Assembly (NCBI GenBank): GCA_030916665.1
Contig: JAUPWC010000551.1
Coordinates: forward strand, 1-8,094
Source: Verrucomicrobiota bacterium
GTDB lineage: Bacteria > Verrucomicrobiota > Verrucomicrobiia > Opitutales > Opitutaceae
DNA length: 8,094 nt
Direction of reading: 5' to 3'
Part shown: one piece after another, positions 6,338-8,094 of the stretch
How the letters are laid out: every line of letters begins with the position of its first letter
Position numbering within the stretch: the stretch's first letter is position 1
The notes under the pieces: model-generated
The model's input: only the letters and a program-made list of their open reading frames with translations
What the model was told of the DNA's origin: nothing
The model's database searches: none
Position numbers and translations under genes: made by a program

Positions 6338-7111
6338 ATGGACCTGACCCCCTATCGCGCATTCCTCCACGAACTCGCCCAGGCCAGCGGTGATTTCACG
6401 CGGCCGCTGTTCGGCCGGCGCGATCTTGCCGTCGAGGCCAAGGGCGACGCTTCGCCCGTCACGCAGGCCGACCGCGGCGCGGAGGAGCTCATGCGCCGCA
6501 TGATCCGGACGAAGTTTCCCGCACACGGCGTGCTCGGCGAGGAGTTCGGACCCGATCGCACCGATGCCGAATTCGTGTGGGTGCTCGATCCGGTGGACGG
6601 CACGAAGTCCTTCATCACCGGCGTGCCGCTCTGGGGCACGCTCATCGCCCTGTTGCACCAAGGGCAGCCGGTCCTCGGCTGCATCAACCAGCCCGTGCTC
6701 AACCAGCTCGTGCTCGGTGACGGCACGACAACCACGCTCAACGGTTCGCCCGTGCGCTGCCGTCCGACCACGCGTCTCGCCGATGCCACGCTTCTCACCT
6801 GCGACTGGCTCACGCCCGCCCAATTTCAAGATGCCGCCGCCTTCGACCGCCTGGCCAAATCCGCCAAGCTCAGTCGCACCTGGGGCGATGCCTACGCCTA
6901 TCTTCTGCTCGCCACCGGTTGGGCCGACCTCGCCGTCGATCCGATCATGAATCCCTGGGATGTCGCCGCGCTCGTGCCCGTGATCCGCGGCGCCGGCGGG
7001 GTGATCACCGACTGGTCGGGCGGCCCGGCCTACCCCGCCAGTTCCACCGTCGCCGCCGCGACCCCGGAACTGCACGCCGCCGCGCTGGCGGCATTGGGTG
7101 GAACACGCTGA
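6338..7111 (+). CDS. hisN: Inositol-monophosphatase-family phosphatase, probable histidinol-phosphatase HisN
   Basis: A 257-residue Mg2+-dependent, Li+-sensitive-type phosphatase of the IMPase family, in the cytoplasm. The metal-site motifs are GEE (67-69), DPVDGT (84-89) and NPWD (205-208, with D208), preceded by SPVTQADRGAEE (39-50). The segments WVLDPVDGTKSFITGVPLWG and TWGDAYAYLLLATGWADL look more like the HisN subgroup, which hydrolyses L-histidinol phosphate to histidinol in histidine synthesis, than like inositol monophosphatase or CysQ. No other his gene is nearby, so the substrate remains a family-level inference. The ATG at 6338 is chosen because it immediately precedes the homology; in-frame sequence further upstream is repeat and exonuclease antisense. 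No Shine-Dalgarno-like sequence is present. It converges on queF. Confidence 0.87.
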   Translation: MDLTPYRAFLHELAQASGDFTRPLFGRRDLAVEAKGDASPVTQADRGAEELMRRMIRTKFPAHGVLGEEFGPDRTDAEFVWVLDPVDGTKSFITGVPLWGTLIALLHQGQPVLGCINQPVLNQLVLGDGTTTTLNGSPVRCRPTTRLADATLLTCDWLTPAQFQDAAAFDRLAKSAKLSRTWGDAYAYLLLATGWADLAVDPIMNPWDVAALVPVIRGAGGVITDWSGGPAYPASSTVAAATPELHAAALAALGGTR

Positions 7112-7132
7112 CCTCAGCGCGTTTTCCGATCC

Positions 7133-7154
7133 AGCGCGTTGGGGTCAACGCGCT
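7133..7154. terminator. Hairpin between convergent hisN and queF, possible bidirectional terminator
   Basis: A perfect 9-bp stem, AGCGCGTTG and CAACGCGCT, encloses a four-base loop. It lies 21 bases after the hisN stop and 6 bases after the queF stop on the other strand. It is well placed to end both transcripts, but neither strand has a T-tract after the stem, so termination is only a suggestion. Confidence 0.4.
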
Positions 7155-7160
7155 CCACCT

Positions 7161-7514
7161 TCACCGTTTCCTCTTCCACTCGGCCGTGACGACCGAGCTG
7201 AAGCCGCCGCGGGCCTTCCACTTCGACACGATCACCAAGCTGCGCGGCTTGAGCGCGGTGCCGAGGTCGTCGCAAATCTTGTTGGTCACGGCCTCGAAGA
7301 AAATCCCCTCGTTGCGGAAGGCGTGGAAGTAGAGCTTGAGCGACTTCAGCTCGACGCACTTCTTGTCCGCCACGTAGCGGACCGTGATGTCGGCAAAATC
7401 CGGGTGGCCGGTCATCGGGCACACCGAGGTGAACTCGTGGTGCGTGTGCTCGATCAGGAAATCGCGGTGCGGCGCGGGATTCGGGAAAGTTTCGAGGATC
7501 TTCGGGTCGGCCAT
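7161..7514 (-). CDS. queF: NADPH-dependent 7-cyano-7-deazaguanine reductase, short (unimodular) QueF
   Basis: QueF reduces the nitrile of preQ0 to the primary amine preQ1 with two NADPH, a late step of queuosine tRNA modification. The 117-residue protein is a single T-fold module of the Bacillus type. The motif FTSVCPMTGHPDFAD places the thioimide-forming Cys at C32 and the catalytic Asp at D39. The QueF signature is VELKSLKLYFHAFRNEG (54-70), and E74 matches the conserved substrate-binding Glu. The spacings C32-D39-E74 equal those of B. subtilis C55-D62-E97. The residue before this Glu is Phe73 where B. subtilis has His96. The start codon at 7514 lacks a Shine-Dalgarno-like sequence. The gene lies 105 bases downstream of rny in the same direction, with a palindrome between. 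No other queuosine gene is in the window. Confidence 0.94.
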   Translation of the reverse strand: MADPKILETFPNPAPHRDFLIEHTHHEFTSVCPMTGHPDFADITVRYVADKKCVELKSLKLYFHAFRNEGIFFEAVTNKICDDLGTALKPRSLVIVSKWKARGGFSSVVTAEWKRKR

Positions 7515-7523
7515 GATCGGGAA

Positions 7524-7612
7524 AGTAGTGAGTAGCGGGTAGCGAGTAGCGAGTAGAAATTCAGGCGCGGCGTGAGGTCATGCTCGCTCCTCGCTACCCA
7601 CTGCTCGCTACT
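7524..7612. repeat. Inverted pair of 7-base tandem repeats between rny and queF
   Basis: Bases 7524-7553 and 7583-7612 are inverted copies, 26 of 30 positions matching, with a 29-base spacer. Each arm is a tandem array of the heptamer AGTAGCG: AGTAGTG, AGTAGCG, GGTAGCG and AGTAGCG follow directly from 7524 to 7551, and the second arm holds four variant copies in reverse orientation. Two of the four mismatches would be G-U wobbles in plus-strand RNA. The element occupies almost the whole 105-base gap, starting 7 bases after the rny stop in transcription order and ending 9 bases before the queF ATG. Confidence 0.85.
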
Positions 7613-7619
7613 GCGACCG

Positions 7620-8094
7620 TCAGGTCGCCGTTTCGGTATACCTCTGCTCGCGAATCACCGTGATCTTGATCGTGCTCGGGTAGTCGAGCTCCTGCTCGAT
7701 CTTGAGGCGCAGGGTCTTGGCCAGCGCGTGGGCCTGGTCGTCGGTGACCACGTTGGGATGCACGACCACCCGCACTTCGCGTCCCGCCTGGATGGCGAAG
7801 GCCTGCTGCACGCCGGGCATGGTCATCGCCAGACGTTCGAGCCGGCCGAGGCGCTCCAGGTAGTTGGTCATCGATTCCGAGCGGGCACCGGGGCGGGAGG
7901 CGGAGATGGCGTCGGCCAGGATCACGAGGCCGGCGTAGAGCGTCTCGGGCTTCACTTCCTCGTGGTGCGCGGCGACGGCGTTCACGACGATCGGCGTCTC
8001 GCCGTAGCGGCGGATGAAGTCCGCGCCGATGAGCGCGTGGCTGCCCTCGTATTCGCCCTCGATCGACTAGCCGATGTCGAGGAGCAGGCCGGCG
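7620..8094 (-). pseudogene. rny: Ribonuclease Y, C-terminal part, interrupted by an in-frame TAG at the HD motif
   Basis: RNase Y is a membrane-anchored endoribonuclease that starts mRNA decay through a metal-dependent HD domain. The last 148 codons match its C-terminal half: EGEYEGSHALIGADF, VAAHHEEVKPET (second HD-domain histidines), ADAISASRPGAR, then PGVQQAFAIQAGREVRVVV and a TIKITVIRE ending. Immediately upstream the frame continues into the window edge as AGLLLDIG-stop-SIEGEYE, where the family has LLHDIGK. The TAG is read at 8069-8067, and the HD histidine appears as Leu (codon at 8081-8079). Alignment across the stop needs no indel, so both changes are single-base substitutions. The remaining N-terminal part (membrane anchor, coiled coil, KH domain) is outside the window. 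It may be a real pseudogene or two base errors near a sequence end; I favour error. Confidence 0.8.

Noticed and set aside
6254..7075. N-terminal extension of the exonuclease frame, giving a 497-residue protein
   Set aside because: The extension is antisense to hisN and passes through the 9-base repeats; only the part after about 6253 resembles an exonuclease.
8067..8069. TAG read as a recoded sense codon in rny
   Set aside because: gyrA in the same window uses TAG as its stop, no recoding element is visible, and the adjacent His to Leu change would inactivate the enzyme anyway.
1..8094. Defence island, biosynthetic cluster or other novel multi-gene system
   Set aside because: All nine genes belong to known housekeeping or general families, no nuclease-toxin-ATPase grouping occurs, and orientations change too often for one operon.

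Overview
The window is high-GC bacterial chromosome carrying nine protein-coding genes, nearly all housekeeping or general metabolic. The protein set (GyrA with an acidic insert, fructose-type PTS EIIA protein, CorA, WecG/TagA-type glycosyltransferase, HisN-like phosphatase, short QueF, RNase Y) and the repeat-rich short intergenic regions suggest a member of Verrucomicrobiota, possibly Opitutaceae. That placement is inference from general resemblance. Neither end is a gene boundary: gyrA is cut at the left edge and rny at the right edge, so this may be a contig or an excerpt of one.

Layout. Five plus-strand genes come first: the last ~529 codons of gyrA, an EIIA-like PTS protein, corA, an MFS transporter and a GT26 glycosyltransferase. 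gyrA is closed by a clear intrinsic terminator at 1680-1706. The glycosyltransferase meets a minus-strand DnaQ-like exonuclease tail to tail, sharing the four bases TTAA as both stop codons. The exonuclease is divergent from hisN (plus). hisN converges on queF (minus), and queF lies downstream of rny (minus). No obvious multi-gene pathway unites the genes. The MFS and glycosyltransferase genes are only 42 bases apart and may be cotranscribed.

The most notable non-coding signal is that almost every larger intergenic gap is filled by a different inverted-repeat element: a perfect 23-bp pair after gyrA (1598-1670), a compound palindrome before corA (2286-2434), an inverted pair of 9-base tandem repeats between the exonuclease and hisN (6246-6326), and an inverted pair of 7-base tandem repeats between rny and queF (7524-7612). 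These look like dispersed, REP-like genomic repeats, and some overlap places where starts or promoters should be.

The most notable coding signal is at the right edge. The HD catalytic motif of RNase Y reads LDIG-stop where HDIGK is expected, through two apparent single-base changes 11 bases apart. This is either a sequence error near a contig end or a broken essential-type gene. I see no CRISPR array, tRNA, rRNA, insertion sequence, phage gene or defence system, and no convincing new multi-gene system.
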